The position numbers and the translations under genes were made by a program. Positions 47,853 through 55,865 of a DNA stretch of 64,000 bases are shown here, in pieces. Every line of letters starts with the position of its first letter. Positions within the stretch are counted from its first letter, which is position 1. The notes beneath the pieces were generated by a model that was not told the DNA's origin, searched no databases, and saw only the letters and a list, made by a program, of their open reading frames with translations. The stretch is from Nocardioides sp. (GTDB taxonomy: Bacteria > Actinomycetota > Actinomycetes > Propionibacteriales > Nocardioidaceae), in contig JACJWV010000009.1 of assembly GCA_020636915.1 (NCBI GenBank), positions 124,001 to 188,000 of the forward strand, read 5' to 3'.

Positions 47853-49238
47853 ATGACCGACCACGCTCAGGGGCAGCTGCGCAACGACCGTCATCTGACG
47901 ATGGCCCAGCTGCTGCAACGCATCGAGACCGGCAAGATCGACACCGTGGTCGTGGCCGCCACCGACATGCAGGGGCGGCTGCAGGGCAAGCGCATGCACG
48001 CCCGCTACTTCGCCGACGTCGTCGTGCCGCACGGCACCGAGGGCTGCAACTACCTGCTCGCGGTCGACGTCGACATGAACACCGTCGACGGCTACGCGAT
48101 GACCTCCTGGGAGAGCGGCTACGGCGACATGGAGTTCGTGCTCGACGAGCGCACGATCCGCCTCCTGACCCACCTGCCGGCGACCGCGATGGTGCAGGCC
48201 GACTGGGTCTTCCCCGACCATTCGCCGGTCGCTCCGTCGCCGCGCGGCATCCTCAGGCGGCAGCTGGAGCGTGTCGCGGAGCGCGGCTGGGAGGCCCTCG
48301 CGGGCACCGAGCTGGAGTTCATCGCGTTCGACACCTCCTACGAGCAGGCGCACGAGCAGCACTACCGCGACCTCACGCCGGTGAACCAGTACAACGTCGA
48401 CTACTCGATCCTCGGCACCACCCGGGCCGAGCCGCTCCTGCGCGCGATCCGCAACACGATGTACGACGCCGGGCTGGACGTCGAGGCCGCCAAGGGCGAG
48501 TGCAACTTCGGCCAGCACGAGATCGGCTTCCTCTACGCCGACGCCCTCACCACCGCCGACAACCACGCGGTCTACAAGACCGTCTCGAAGGAGATCGCAG
48601 CCCAGCAGGGCAAGGCGATCACCTTCATGGCGAAGTACAACCAGCGCGAGGGCAGCTCGTGCCACATCCACATGTCGCTGCGCGGCCAGGACGGCTCCCT
48701 CGTCTTCTGGGACGCCGACCGCGGTGAGCGTTCCGCGCTGTACGACCACTTCGTCGCCGGGATCCTCGCGACGGCCGCCGACTTCACCCTCCTCTACGCG
48801 CCGAACATCAACTCCTACAAGCGGTTCGCGGACGGCTCCTTCGCCCCCACCGCGATCGCCTGGGGCCTGGACAACCGCACCTGCGCCGTCCGCCTCGTGG
48901 GCCGCGGGCCGAGCGCACGGTTGGAGAACCGGATCCCCGGCGCCGATGTGAACCCCTACCTGGCGCTTGCGGCGATGCTCGCCGGCGGCCTCCACGGGAT
49001 CGAGGCCGAGCTCCCGCTCGAGCCCGCACTGGAGGGCAACGCCTACCACTCCGACAAGCCGCACGTGCCCCACACGATGGGCGCTGCGCGCGACGCGTTC
49101 GTGTCGTCGGAGGTCGTGCGCTCGGCGCTCGGCGACGAGGTCGTCGACCACTACGCCAACATGGCGGCCGTCGAGCTGGCGGCGTACGACGCGACCGTGA
49201 CCGACTGGGAGCTGCACCGAGGGTTCGAGAGGCTGTAG
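47853..49238 (+). CDS. Glutamine-synthetase-family gamma-glutamyl-amine ligase (PuuA/GlnA4-like)
   Basis: A 461-residue ligase. Motifs: GTELEFIAF, GECNFGQHEIGF (metal Glu/His), GSSCHIHMSL, NSYKRF, DNRTCAVRL and ENRIPGADVNPYLALAA. It lacks the adenylylation-site loop of GlnA-I. With an aldehyde dehydrogenase, SDR and class-I amidotransferase behind it, it should attach glutamate to an amine (putrescine, other polyamine or ethanolamine), the first step of PuuA- or GlnA4-type pathways. An ATG with GGAGA upstream, 10 nt after the regulator. Confidence 0.9.
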   Translation: MTDHAQGQLRNDRHLTMAQLLQRIETGKIDTVVVAATDMQGRLQGKRMHARYFADVVVPHGTEGCNYLLAVDVDMNTVDGYAMTSWESGYGDMEFVLDERTIRLLTHLPATAMVQADWVFPDHSPVAPSPRGILRRQLERVAERGWEALAGTELEFIAFDTSYEQAHEQHYRDLTPVNQYNVDYSILGTTRAEPLLRAIRNTMYDAGLDVEAAKGECNFGQHEIGFLYADALTTADNHAVYKTVSKEIAAQQGKAITFMAKYNQREGSSCHIHMSLRGQDGSLVFWDADRGERSALYDHFVAGILATAADFTLLYAPNINSYKRFADGSFAPTAIAWGLDNRTCAVRLVGRGPSARLENRIPGADVNPYLALAAMLAGGLHGIEAELPLEPALEGNAYHSDKPHVPHTMGAARDAFVSSEVVRSALGDEVVDHYANMAAVELAAYDATVTDWELHRGFERL

Positions 49239-49249
49239 GTGATCGAGCA

Positions 49250-50608
49250 GTGACGGCGACACATGTGGTGATCAACCCGGCGACGGCGGCCCCGGTCGTC
49301 GAGCTGCCCCTGGCGTCCCTGGCGGACGCCGACGCCGCGATCGAGGCCGCGCACGCGGCGTTCCCGGCCTGGCGGGCGATGCCACCCGGCGAGCGGGCGG
49401 CACTGCTGCGGCGGTTCGCCGCGGTGGTGGACGCGCACCTCGACGAGCTCGCCGAGCTCGAGGTGCGCAACGCGGGGCACACCTGGGGCAACGCACGCTG
49501 GGAGGCCGGCAACGTCCGGGACTGCCTCAACTACTACGCCGGGGCGCCCGAGCGGCTCTTCGGCCGCCAGATCCCGGTCCCGGGCGGGGTCGACGTCACC
49601 TTCCACGAGCCGCTGGGCGTGGTCGGCGTCATCGTCCCGTGGAACTTCCCGATGCCCATCGCGGGCTGGGGGTTCGCCCCCGCCCTGGCCGCCGGCAACA
49701 CCGTCGTCCTCAAGCCCGCCGAGCTGACCCCGCTCACGGCGATCCGCCTCGGCGAGCTGGCGCTGGAGGCCGGCCTGCCCGAGCACGTGCTCACGATCGT
49801 CGCCGGCAAGGGGTCGGTCGTCGGCGAGCGGTTCGTGACCCACCCGCTGGTGCAGAAGGTCTGCTTCACCGGCTCCACCGAGGTCGGCAAGCGGATCATG
49901 GCCGGCTGCGCGGAGCAGGTGAAGAAGGTGACGCTGGAGCTCGGCGGCAAGAGCTCCAACATCGTCTTCGCCGACGCCGACATCGACGCAGCGGCCGCCA
50001 GTGCGCCGTACGCCGTCTTCGACAACGCCGGCCAGGACTGCTGTGCGCGCTCCCGCATCCTCGTGGAGCGCTCCGCCTACGACGAGTTCCTGAGCAAGCT
50101 GCAGCCGGCCGTCGAGGGACTGCGTGTCCTCGACCCCAGCGACGAGTCCAGCGAGATGGGACCGTTGATCTCCGCGGGCCAGAAGGCGTCGGTGTCGGAG
50201 TACCTCGACGAGGTCGACGTCGCGTTCGCCGGATCCGCCCCCGGCGGCCCGGGCTTCTGGCTCCCGCCGTCGGTGGTGACCGTCGACGACCCCGCGACCC
50301 GGATCTGGCGCGAGGAGGTCTTCGGACCCGTCGTCGCGGTCATGCCCTTCGACGACGAGGCCGACGCGGTCGCGAAGGCCAACGACACCGAGTACGGGCT
50401 GTCCGGGTCGATCTTCACCACCGACCTCGGGCGGGGGCTCCGCGTGGCGCGGGCCGTGGAGGCCGGCAACCTCAGCGTCAACTCGCACTCGTCGGTCCGC
50501 TACTGGACCCCCTTCGGCGGCTACAAGCAGTCCGGGCTCGGCCGGGAGCTCGGGCCGGACGCCCCGATGGCGTTCACCGAGGAGAAGAACGTCTTCATCG
50601 CCCACTGA
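49250..50608 (+). CDS. Aldehyde dehydrogenase
   Basis: A 452-residue NAD(P)-dependent enzyme. EPLGVVGVIVPWNFP is the cofactor-binding loop, FTGSTEVGK the Rossmann turn, ELGGKSSNIV the general-base Glu and NAGQDCCARSR the catalytic cysteine (two adjacent Cys). It is about 30 residues shorter than average at the N-terminus. In the cluster it would oxidise the gamma-glutamyl aldehyde made from the glutamylated amine. The GTG lies 11 nt after the ligase stop. Confidence 0.93.
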   Translation: MTATHVVINPATAAPVVELPLASLADADAAIEAAHAAFPAWRAMPPGERAALLRRFAAVVDAHLDELAELEVRNAGHTWGNARWEAGNVRDCLNYYAGAPERLFGRQIPVPGGVDVTFHEPLGVVGVIVPWNFPMPIAGWGFAPALAAGNTVVLKPAELTPLTAIRLGELALEAGLPEHVLTIVAGKGSVVGERFVTHPLVQKVCFTGSTEVGKRIMAGCAEQVKKVTLELGGKSSNIVFADADIDAAAASAPYAVFDNAGQDCCARSRILVERSAYDEFLSKLQPAVEGLRVLDPSDESSEMGPLISAGQKASVSEYLDEVDVAFAGSAPGGPGFWLPPSVVTVDDPATRIWREEVFGPVVAVMPFDDEADAVAKANDTEYGLSGSIFTTDLGRGLRVARAVEAGNLSVNSHSSVRYWTPFGGYKQSGLGRELGPDAPMAFTEEKNVFIAH

Positions 50609-50658
50609 CCCACGGCGGTCGAGCTCGTCGAGACCCCGCCACACGAAAGGCAGCGCAC

Positions 50659-51438
50659 ATGGCAGGACGCATCCAGGACCGGGTCGCGGTCGTCACCGGA
50701 GGCTGCTCCGGCATCGGCCTCGCGACGGTCGAGCGCTTCGTCGAGGAGGGCGCGAAGGTCGTCATCGGCGACATCGACGACCAGCGCGGCCACCAGCTCG
50801 TCGGCCAGCTGGGCGGTGAGTCGGTGGCGACGTACGTCCACGTCGACGTCACCGACAAGGAGCAGGTCGACGCGCTGTTCAAGACGGCCAAGGACACCTA
50901 CGGATCCGTCGACATCGCGTTCAACAACGCCGGCATCAGCCCGCCGGAGGACGACTCGATCCTCGACACCGACCTCGACGCCTGGCGCAAGGTGCAGGAG
51001 GTCAACCTCACCAGCGTCTACCTGTGCTGCAAGGCCGCCCTGCCCTACATGCTCGAGCAGGGCAAGGGGTCGATCATCAACACCGCGTCGTTCGTCGCGG
51101 TGATGGGCGCGGCGACGTCGCAGATCTCCTACTCGGCCTCCAAGGGCGGCGTGCTGTCCATGACCCGCGAGCTCGGCGTGCAGTTCGCCCGCGACGGCGT
51201 GCGCGTCAACGCGCTGTGCCCCGGACCGGTCAACACCCCGCTGCTGAAGGAGCTGTTCGCCAAGGACGCCGAGCGCGCGGCGCGGCGGCTCGTGCACGTC
51301 CCGATGGGACGCTTCGGCGAGCCGGAGGAGATGGCGTCCGCCGTGCTGTTCCTGGCCTCCGACGACTCCTCGTTCATGACCGCCAACACCTTCCTGGTCG
51401 ACGGCGGCATCTCCGGGGCGTACGTCACGCCGCTCTGA
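50659..51438 (+). CDS. Short-chain dehydrogenase/reductase
   Basis: A 259-residue NAD(P)-dependent SDR. Cofactor motif VVTGGCSGIG, then NNAG near residue 90, the catalytic YSASKGG (Tyr-x3-Lys) near 155, and NALCPGPVNTPL. It could oxidise a glutamylated alcohol to the aldehyde used by the neighbouring enzyme, which would fit an ethanolamine-type substrate. GAAAGG precedes the ATG. Confidence 0.92.
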   Translation: MAGRIQDRVAVVTGGCSGIGLATVERFVEEGAKVVIGDIDDQRGHQLVGQLGGESVATYVHVDVTDKEQVDALFKTAKDTYGSVDIAFNNAGISPPEDDSILDTDLDAWRKVQEVNLTSVYLCCKAALPYMLEQGKGSIINTASFVAVMGAATSQISYSASKGGVLSMTRELGVQFARDGVRVNALCPGPVNTPLLKELFAKDAERAARRLVHVPMGRFGEPEEMASAVLFLASDDSSFMTANTFLVDGGISGAYVTPL

Positions 51439-51445
51439 GCCGACC

Positions 51446-52156
51446 ATGACCGCACCCGTGATCGGGCTGACCACCTACCGCGAGCAGGCGCGCTGGGGAG
51501 TGTGGGACCAGCGCGCCGACCTGCTGCCGACGCAGTACGCCGCCGCCGTGGAGGCGACCGGCGGCGTGCCGGTGCTGCTGCCCGTCGGCCGCCCGGAGGC
51601 CGCGGCGGCCGTCGTCGCGCGGCTGGACGGGCTGGTCGTCAGCGGCGGCGCGGACGTGGACCCGTCCCGGTACGACGAGGACGCCCATCCACGCACCGCG
51701 GGGTGGCGGCCCGACCGGGACGCCTGGGAGGCCGCGCTGCTCGACGCCGCCGACGCGGTCGGGCTGCCGGTGCTCGGCGTCTGCCGCGGCATGCAGGTGA
51801 TGGCGGTGCACGCGGGTGGGGCGCTCGACCAGCACGTGCCCGACCTCGTCGACCACGAGCAGCACTCCCCCGGCGGCGACGAGTTCGGCGAGGTCGAGGT
51901 GACCACGACCCCCGGCACCCGCCTCGCGGGCCTGGTCGGCGGGCGGCTCTCGGTCAGCTGTCACCACCACCAGTCGGTGCGCACCCACCCCGGCTTCGAC
52001 GCCGTCGCGCACGCCGCCGACGGGACCCTGGAGGCGATGGAGGCCCCGGGGACGCGCTTCTGCGTCGGCGTGCAGTGGCACCCGGAGACCGCCGCCGACG
52101 TCGGCCTGCTCGAGGGCCTCGTGCGGGCGGCGACGACCTTCGCGGCGGCTCGATGA
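51446..52156 (+). CDS. Gamma-glutamyl-gamma-aminobutyrate hydrolase family (peptidase C26) protein
   Basis: A 236-residue class-I glutamine-amidotransferase-like hydrolase. The nucleophile elbow is LGVCRGMQVMAV, and the His-Glu pair is in VQWHPE. VVSGGADVDPSRYDED is characteristic of PuuD-like hydrolases. It would remove the glutamyl group at the end of the pathway, freeing the acid product and glutamate. It starts 7 nt after the SDR stop. Confidence 0.93.
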   Translation: MTAPVIGLTTYREQARWGVWDQRADLLPTQYAAAVEATGGVPVLLPVGRPEAAAAVVARLDGLVVSGGADVDPSRYDEDAHPRTAGWRPDRDAWEAALLDAADAVGLPVLGVCRGMQVMAVHAGGALDQHVPDLVDHEQHSPGGDEFGEVEVTTTPGTRLAGLVGGRLSVSCHHHQSVRTHPGFDAVAHAADGTLEAMEAPGTRFCVGVQWHPETAADVGLLEGLVRAATTFAAAR

Positions 52157-52812
52157 CGTTGGTGAGCGCGCACCGGTGCCTCACCTCCGAGGACATCGAG
52201 AGCGCGATCGCCCTCGGCGCGGACTACGTCGAGATCGACGTGCAGCGGACCGCGGACGGTTCGCTGGTGCTCCACCACGACCCCGTCGACGTACCGTCCC
52301 TGGCGCTGCTGCGGTACGACGAGGCGCTCGGCCTGATCGCCGGACGGGCACGGGTGCACCTGGACCTGAAGTTCCACGGCCACGAGGTCGAGGCGGTGGC
52401 GCTCGCGGTCGAGCGCCTGGGGACCGACCACATGCTCGTGACGACCGGCCACGACGACGGGGTGCGGTCGGTCCGCGACTGGGCCGACGCGTCGGGGCAC
52501 CACCTGATGGTGGGGCTGTCTCTGGGGCGCGGTGTGCCGGGGTTCGCGCTCTGGCAGCTGCTGAAGGTGCGCACCTCCGAGATCTGGCCCGAGGTCCGCT
52601 ACGGCCACGCGCGCGCCAACGTCGCCGTCGCGCACCACTGGCTCGCCCGGATCCGGGTCGCGCGGTTCGCCCGCCGCCACCGGCTGCCGCTCCTCGTCTG
52701 GACGGTCGACACCCCGCGCTCGCTGGCCTACTGGATGAGACCCGGCCGCGCCTGGATGGTGACGACCAACGAGCCCGCGCTGGCCCTGCGGCTGCGGGCT
52801 GACAGAATTTGA
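52153..52812 (+). CDS. Glycerophosphodiester phosphodiesterase family protein
   Basis: A 219-residue cytosolic TIM barrel. The N-terminus SAHRCLTSEDIESAI replaces the usual HRG...ENT; VEIDVQRTADGSLVLHHDP holds the metal-binding Glu, Asp and second His. HLDLKFHG and LPLLVWTVDTP follow. It should split glycerophosphodiesters to glycerol-3-phosphate and an alcohol such as ethanolamine or choline. It overlaps the amidotransferase by 4 nt (ATGA), so it belongs to the same operon and could supply the amine. Confidence 0.88.
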   Translation: MTLVSAHRCLTSEDIESAIALGADYVEIDVQRTADGSLVLHHDPVDVPSLALLRYDEALGLIAGRARVHLDLKFHGHEVEAVALAVERLGTDHMLVTTGHDDGVRSVRDWADASGHHLMVGLSLGRGVPGFALWQLLKVRTSEIWPEVRYGHARANVAVAHHWLARIRVARFARRHRLPLLVWTVDTPRSLAYWMRPGRAWMVTTNEPALALRLRADRI

Positions 52813-52814
52813 CC

Positions 52815-53777
52815 ATGACCAGCGGAGTCTTCGACGAGCTCGTCCCCGACGTCCTCGGCGAGCCCTACCTCGCCGAGACGATCTCCCTGCCGCCCGACGA
52901 GGAGGGACCGGTCGTCGCCACGCTCGTCCTGAGCCGCGCGCCGAAGCCCACCCGCCGGGCCGTCCTCCACGTGCACGGGTTCTGCGACTACTTCTTCCAG
53001 ACCGACTTCGCCGAGTGGTGGAACGAGCGCGGCTACGACTTCTACGCGGTCGACCTGCGCAAGTACGGACGCTCGCTGCGACCCCACCAGACGCCGAACT
53101 ACGTGACGGACCTGCGTCACCACTTCCCCGACCTCGACGCCGCCTTCCATCGCGTCGCGGAGCGCGACGGCCACGACCACATCGTGATCAGCGCCCACTC
53201 CACGGGCGGGCTCATCGCCGCCCTCTGGGCCAACCAGCGCCGCCCGGCGCTCGCCGGCATGGTGCTCAACTCCCCCTGGCTGGACATGCAGGGCGGGCGG
53301 CTCGTCCGCGGTCTCGGGACCTCGGTCATCAAGCGGGTCGGGGCTCGGACGCCCGCCCGCGTCATCCCGCGGACCATCGAGGGCCACTACGGTCGCAGCC
53401 TGCACGCCGACCACGCGGGCGAGTGGATGTTCAACACCGACTGGAAGCCGCTGGACTCCTTCCCGGTGACCTTCGGCTGGCTGCGCGCGATCCGGCTCGG
53501 CCACGACGAGCTCCACACCGGCCTCGAGGTCGGCTGCCCGGTGCTGGTGCTCTCCTCGGCCGGCACCCGGTGGCCCCAGCAGATGGGCGACGAGGCGCAC
53601 GGCTACGACATCGTGCTGGAGGTCCCGCAGATCCGCCAGTGGGCCACCGCGATCGGCAGCCACGTCACGTACGTGGCCATCGAGGGTGCGCGCCACGACG
53701 TCGTGCTCTCCCGCGCCGAGCCGCGCGCCGTGGCGTACGCCGAGATCGAGCGGTGGCACGCGACGTACGTCGGCTGA
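52815..53777 (+). CDS. Alpha/beta hydrolase (lysophospholipase-like)
   Basis: A 320-residue hydrolase. The oxyanion region is VLHVHGFCDYFFQ, the nucleophile elbow ISAHSTGG (Ser), and the histidine lies in EGARHDVVLS near the C-terminus. A lid domain sits between residues about 160 and 240. It starts 2 nt after the phosphodiesterase, so the two lipid-type hydrolases are coupled and may release head-groups from phospholipids. The ATG at 52815 was preferred to a TTG 6 nt upstream. Confidence 0.88.
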   Translation: MTSGVFDELVPDVLGEPYLAETISLPPDEEGPVVATLVLSRAPKPTRRAVLHVHGFCDYFFQTDFAEWWNERGYDFYAVDLRKYGRSLRPHQTPNYVTDLRHHFPDLDAAFHRVAERDGHDHIVISAHSTGGLIAALWANQRRPALAGMVLNSPWLDMQGGRLVRGLGTSVIKRVGARTPARVIPRTIEGHYGRSLHADHAGEWMFNTDWKPLDSFPVTFGWLRAIRLGHDELHTGLEVGCPVLVLSSAGTRWPQQMGDEAHGYDIVLEVPQIRQWATAIGSHVTYVAIEGARHDVVLSRAEPRAVAYAEIERWHATYVG

Positions 53778-53793
53778 GCCCGGTCCCGACGTG

Positions 53794-53855
53794 CGCGGAA
53801 TGATCACCAACCGACGGGCCCGGCAGACAGCTCGGGTGGCTGCCGCCTCATTCGG
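53794..53855. repeat. Degenerate REPIN-like arm plus motif B, copy 1
   Basis: GCGGAATGATCACCAACCGA (three or four changes from the arm consensus) is followed by CGGCAGACAGCTCGG and CTCATTCGGC. The same order recurs 220 bp downstream. Confidence 0.55.
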
Positions 53856-54013
53856 CCGGGCGCGCCCGCAGCGGGACGTCCTGCGCTCGGAGCCACCTAC
53901 GGCCCCCAGCGTCTCACGTCCTGTGGTTCCCGCCATCACCGCCGTCGTTCGGCTCCATGGGATGAGGGCGGTGACCAGGCACCGCAGTGATGGCCCCCGG
54001 CCGCATCCAGACC

Positions 54014-54075
54014 CGCGGGTTGGTCACCAACCGCTGAGTTCGGCAGACCACTCGGACAGCGGGCGCCCATTTCGG
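54014..54075. repeat. REPIN-like arm plus motif B, copy 2 (left end of cassette)
   Basis: The arm 54014-54035 is followed by TTCGGCAGACCACTCGGA (54039-54056) and GGGCGCCCATTTCGG. Bases 54035-54056 are a perfect 22-bp inverted repeat of 54666-54687, and the similarity extends to about 38 bp with one indel. Confidence 0.7.
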
Positions 54076-54204
54076 CAACTGCAGGACATCGCGCCCCGGG
54101 CACGCTGCACCACGAAGGGCTCTCCGGAGTCCGCCGGCGCCGGTACATGCGCGACGGGCCCTTGTTCGTACGATCACACAATCGTCCTTCTCGGAGAGGT
54201 GACC

Positions 54205-54525
54205 ATGACCGAGCCCCGCCCCACCTTCATTCCCGAGCCGTCGAGCGAGCCGACCGCGACCACACCTCGACCTTCGAGGTTTCCCGCCCTCATGTGGGGT
54301 GCGGTCGCTGCCTACGGCTGGGCCGCGTTCTTCATCTACCGTGACTACGCGGTGGCGCCGGCTGACCATGCGGCGGTGCGGCTGCTCGGCATCGCGTGCG
54401 GAGCCGTCACGGCGGTGGCTTTTGTCTACGCGGTCCGGTGGTTGGACGAGAGCGATCCCTTCGGGCCAGATGTCCAGCAGGTCTCGCGAACCGACCCCGG
54501 ATCCGACGCCGCCGCTGGCGAGTGA
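54205..54525 (+). CDS. Small two-helix membrane protein
   Basis: A 106-residue protein: proline/threonine-rich N-terminus (about 28 residues), helix 1 (ALMWGAVAAYGWAAFFIY), a short loop, helix 2 (LLGIACGAVTAVAFVYAV), and an acidic tail. GGAGAGGTGACC precedes the ATG, a good ribosome-binding site. No family recognised. It is the only gene between the 22-bp inverted repeats at 54035-54056 and 54666-54687, and its base composition is less GC-rich than its neighbours. Confidence 0.75.
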   Translation: MTEPRPTFIPEPSSEPTATTPRPSRFPALMWGAVAAYGWAAFFIYRDYAVAPADHAAVRLLGIACGAVTAVAFVYAVRWLDESDPFGPDVQQVSRTDPGSDAAAGE

Positions 54526-54577
54526 GTGGCTGGCGGCAACCGGGGATGTGAATTCGGTAAGCCCCGACACGCCAAGT

Positions 54578-54610
54578 GGCAGGTGCGGCACCGCGAGGAG
54601 CGCACCTGCC
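54578..54610 (+). terminator. Hairpin after the small membrane gene
   Basis: GGCAGGTGCG (54578-54587) pairs perfectly with CGCACCTGCC (54601-54610) across 13 nt, 52 nt after the stop codon. No T-run. Confidence 0.55.
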
Positions 54611-54641
54611 ACCGTGGGGGTCAGGCTCCGGAGGGGTCGAC

Positions 54642-54661
54642 GGCGCCTAGAAATAGGCGCC
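54642..54661. other. GAAA-tetraloop hairpin
   Basis: GGCGCCTA (54642-54649) and TAGGCGCC (54654-54661) form an 8-bp perfect stem closed by GAAA. Its right half is part of motif B copy 3. Confidence 0.6.
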
Positions 54662-54687
54662 CTCATCCGAGTGGTCTGCCGAACTCA
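54650..54687. repeat. Motif B, copy 3 (inverted, right end of cassette)
   Basis: TCCGAGTGGTCTGCCGAACT (54666-54685, plus CA) is the reverse complement of the sequence at 54035-54056. Upstream GAAATAGGCGCCCTCA matches the reverse of GGGCGCCCATTTC in copy 2. Confidence 0.75.
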
Positions 54688-54737
54688 CCAACCGCAGGTG
54701 AAAGGGTCGAGAGCATGCGGTTGGTGACCAATCCGCA
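54686..54737. repeat. REPIN-like element, copy 6 (left arm truncated)
   Basis: CACCAACCGCA (54686-54696) is the inner half of a left arm; then a 19-nt spacer and a full right arm at 54716-54737. The missing outer half is replaced by motif B, which ends exactly there. Confidence 0.8.
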
Positions 54738-54767
54738 GGGGTCACGAGGGGCCCGCCGCGTGCCGGG

Positions 54768-55427
54768 TCAGAGCCGTGCGCCGTCGAACCGCTCCCACGC
54801 GGCCAGGTCGGACACCTCCACCCGCCGGAGCTTCGTGATCTCGCGGACCGGTCTGCCGAGCGGGACGACCGCCGCGACGGCGTACTGAGCGGGGATGCCC
54901 AGGAGGTCGCGGACCGCCGGCTCCTCGGCGACGGCCATCGTGGTGATCGTGCCGCCGAAGCCCTCGTTCCGCGCCGCGAGGAGCACGTTCCAGACCAGCG
55001 GGTAGACCGAGGCGCCGGCGACCAGGCCGATCCGGTCGAGGTCCTGGTCCATGGCGGCGACGACGCCGAGGTCGACGCAGAAGACCAGGACCGCGGCCGC
55101 GGTGAGGACCGGCCTCGTGAACGCCTCGGGGACCTCGGTCGCCGCGATCTCCTCCGGCGACGGCGCCGGCGCCTCGAGCGGGTTCCACGGGCTCTGGCCG
55201 GCCTTGATCTGCGCGACGTAGCGGCGCACGGCCGGCTCGTTGAGCTCGGCCAGGCGCTGCCGGGTGACCGGGTCCCGGACGACGACGACCCGGGTCCCCT
55301 GCCGGTTGCCCCCGCTCGGCGCGAACCGGGCGTGGTCGAGGATGCGGTGCAGCGTCTCGTCCGGCAGCGGGTCGTCGGTGAACTCCCGCACGGCGGGGGT
55401 GGTCCGCATGACGTCGTACAGCTCCAT
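54768..55427 (-). CDS. Nitroreductase family protein
   Basis: A 219-residue FMN-dependent oxidoreductase. MRTTPAVREFTDDPLPDETL and FAPSGGNRQGTRVVVV are the FMN-phosphate and flavin contacts, and NVLLAARNEGFGGTIT the C-terminal dimer/flavin region. Substrate unknown; members reduce nitro groups, quinones or flavins. It is divergent from the small membrane gene at 55476. Confidence 0.92.
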   Translation of the reverse strand: MELYDVMRTTPAVREFTDDPLPDETLHRILDHARFAPSGGNRQGTRVVVVRDPVTRQRLAELNEPAVRRYVAQIKAGQSPWNPLEAPAPSPEEIAATEVPEAFTRPVLTAAAVLVFCVDLGVVAAMDQDLDRIGLVAGASVYPLVWNVLLAARNEGFGGTITTMAVAEEPAVRDLLGIPAQYAVAAVVPLGRPVREITKLRRVEVSDLAAWERFDGARL

Positions 55428-55475
55428 GGCGAGAGCCTGTCACGGCGGTGGCCGCGATGCCCTACGGTGCTCGGC

Positions 55476-55832
55476 ATGAACCCTGTGATCGGACTGTCCC
55501 TGGGCCGCGTCGCGGTCGGTGCCGTAGCCGTGGCGAACCCCGAGACCGCGGCGCGGATGTTCCAGCTCGACCCGGTGGGCAACCCGCAGCTCGGCTACGT
55601 GACGCGGCTGTTCGGCATCCGCGAGGTGGCCCTGGGACTGTCGACGCTGATGGCGCGCGGCCGGGCCCGGACGGCGATGATCGGCCTGGGCATCCTGGTC
55701 GACGCCGGGGACGGGGCGACCGGCGTCCTGGCCATGCAGGACGGGACCGTGTCGCGCAAGACCGCGCTCACGCTCATCGGCCCGGCCGCCGGCGCCGTCG
55801 CCGGGGGGCTGGTGGCGCTCGTCCGCCGCTGA
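55476..55832 (+). CDS. DUF4267-like small membrane protein
   Basis: A 118-residue protein with three or four hydrophobic segments (GLSLGRVAVGAVAVANP, REVALGLSTLMA, GLGILVDAGDGATGVLAM, LIGPAAGAVAGGLVALV). The polar YVTRLFGIREVALG pattern is typical of DUF4267. No function known. The ATG follows TACGGT by 7 nt, a leaderless arrangement. Confidence 0.8.
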   Translation: MNPVIGLSLGRVAVGAVAVANPETAARMFQLDPVGNPQLGYVTRLFGIREVALGLSTLMARGRARTAMIGLGILVDAGDGATGVLAMQDGTVSRKTALTLIGPAAGAVAGGLVALVRR

Positions 55833-55865
55833 GCCCGGCACCCGCGGCCGGGCGCCGGACCGGCG

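Larger units (their letters stand above)
53778..54204. other. 427-nt repeat-rich region without a supported gene
   Basis: It holds two damaged arms of the REPIN-like family (53794-53815 and 54014-54035), exactly 220 bp apart. Each is followed by a second motif CGGCAGAC-NN-CTCGG (53821 and 54041). The remainder has lower-quality coding signal on both strands and no recognisable product. Confidence 0.6.

Noticed and set aside
53778..54767. Insertion sequence or prophage fragment
   Set aside because: No transposase or integrase gene is present; the inverted repeats support at most a non-autonomous cassette.
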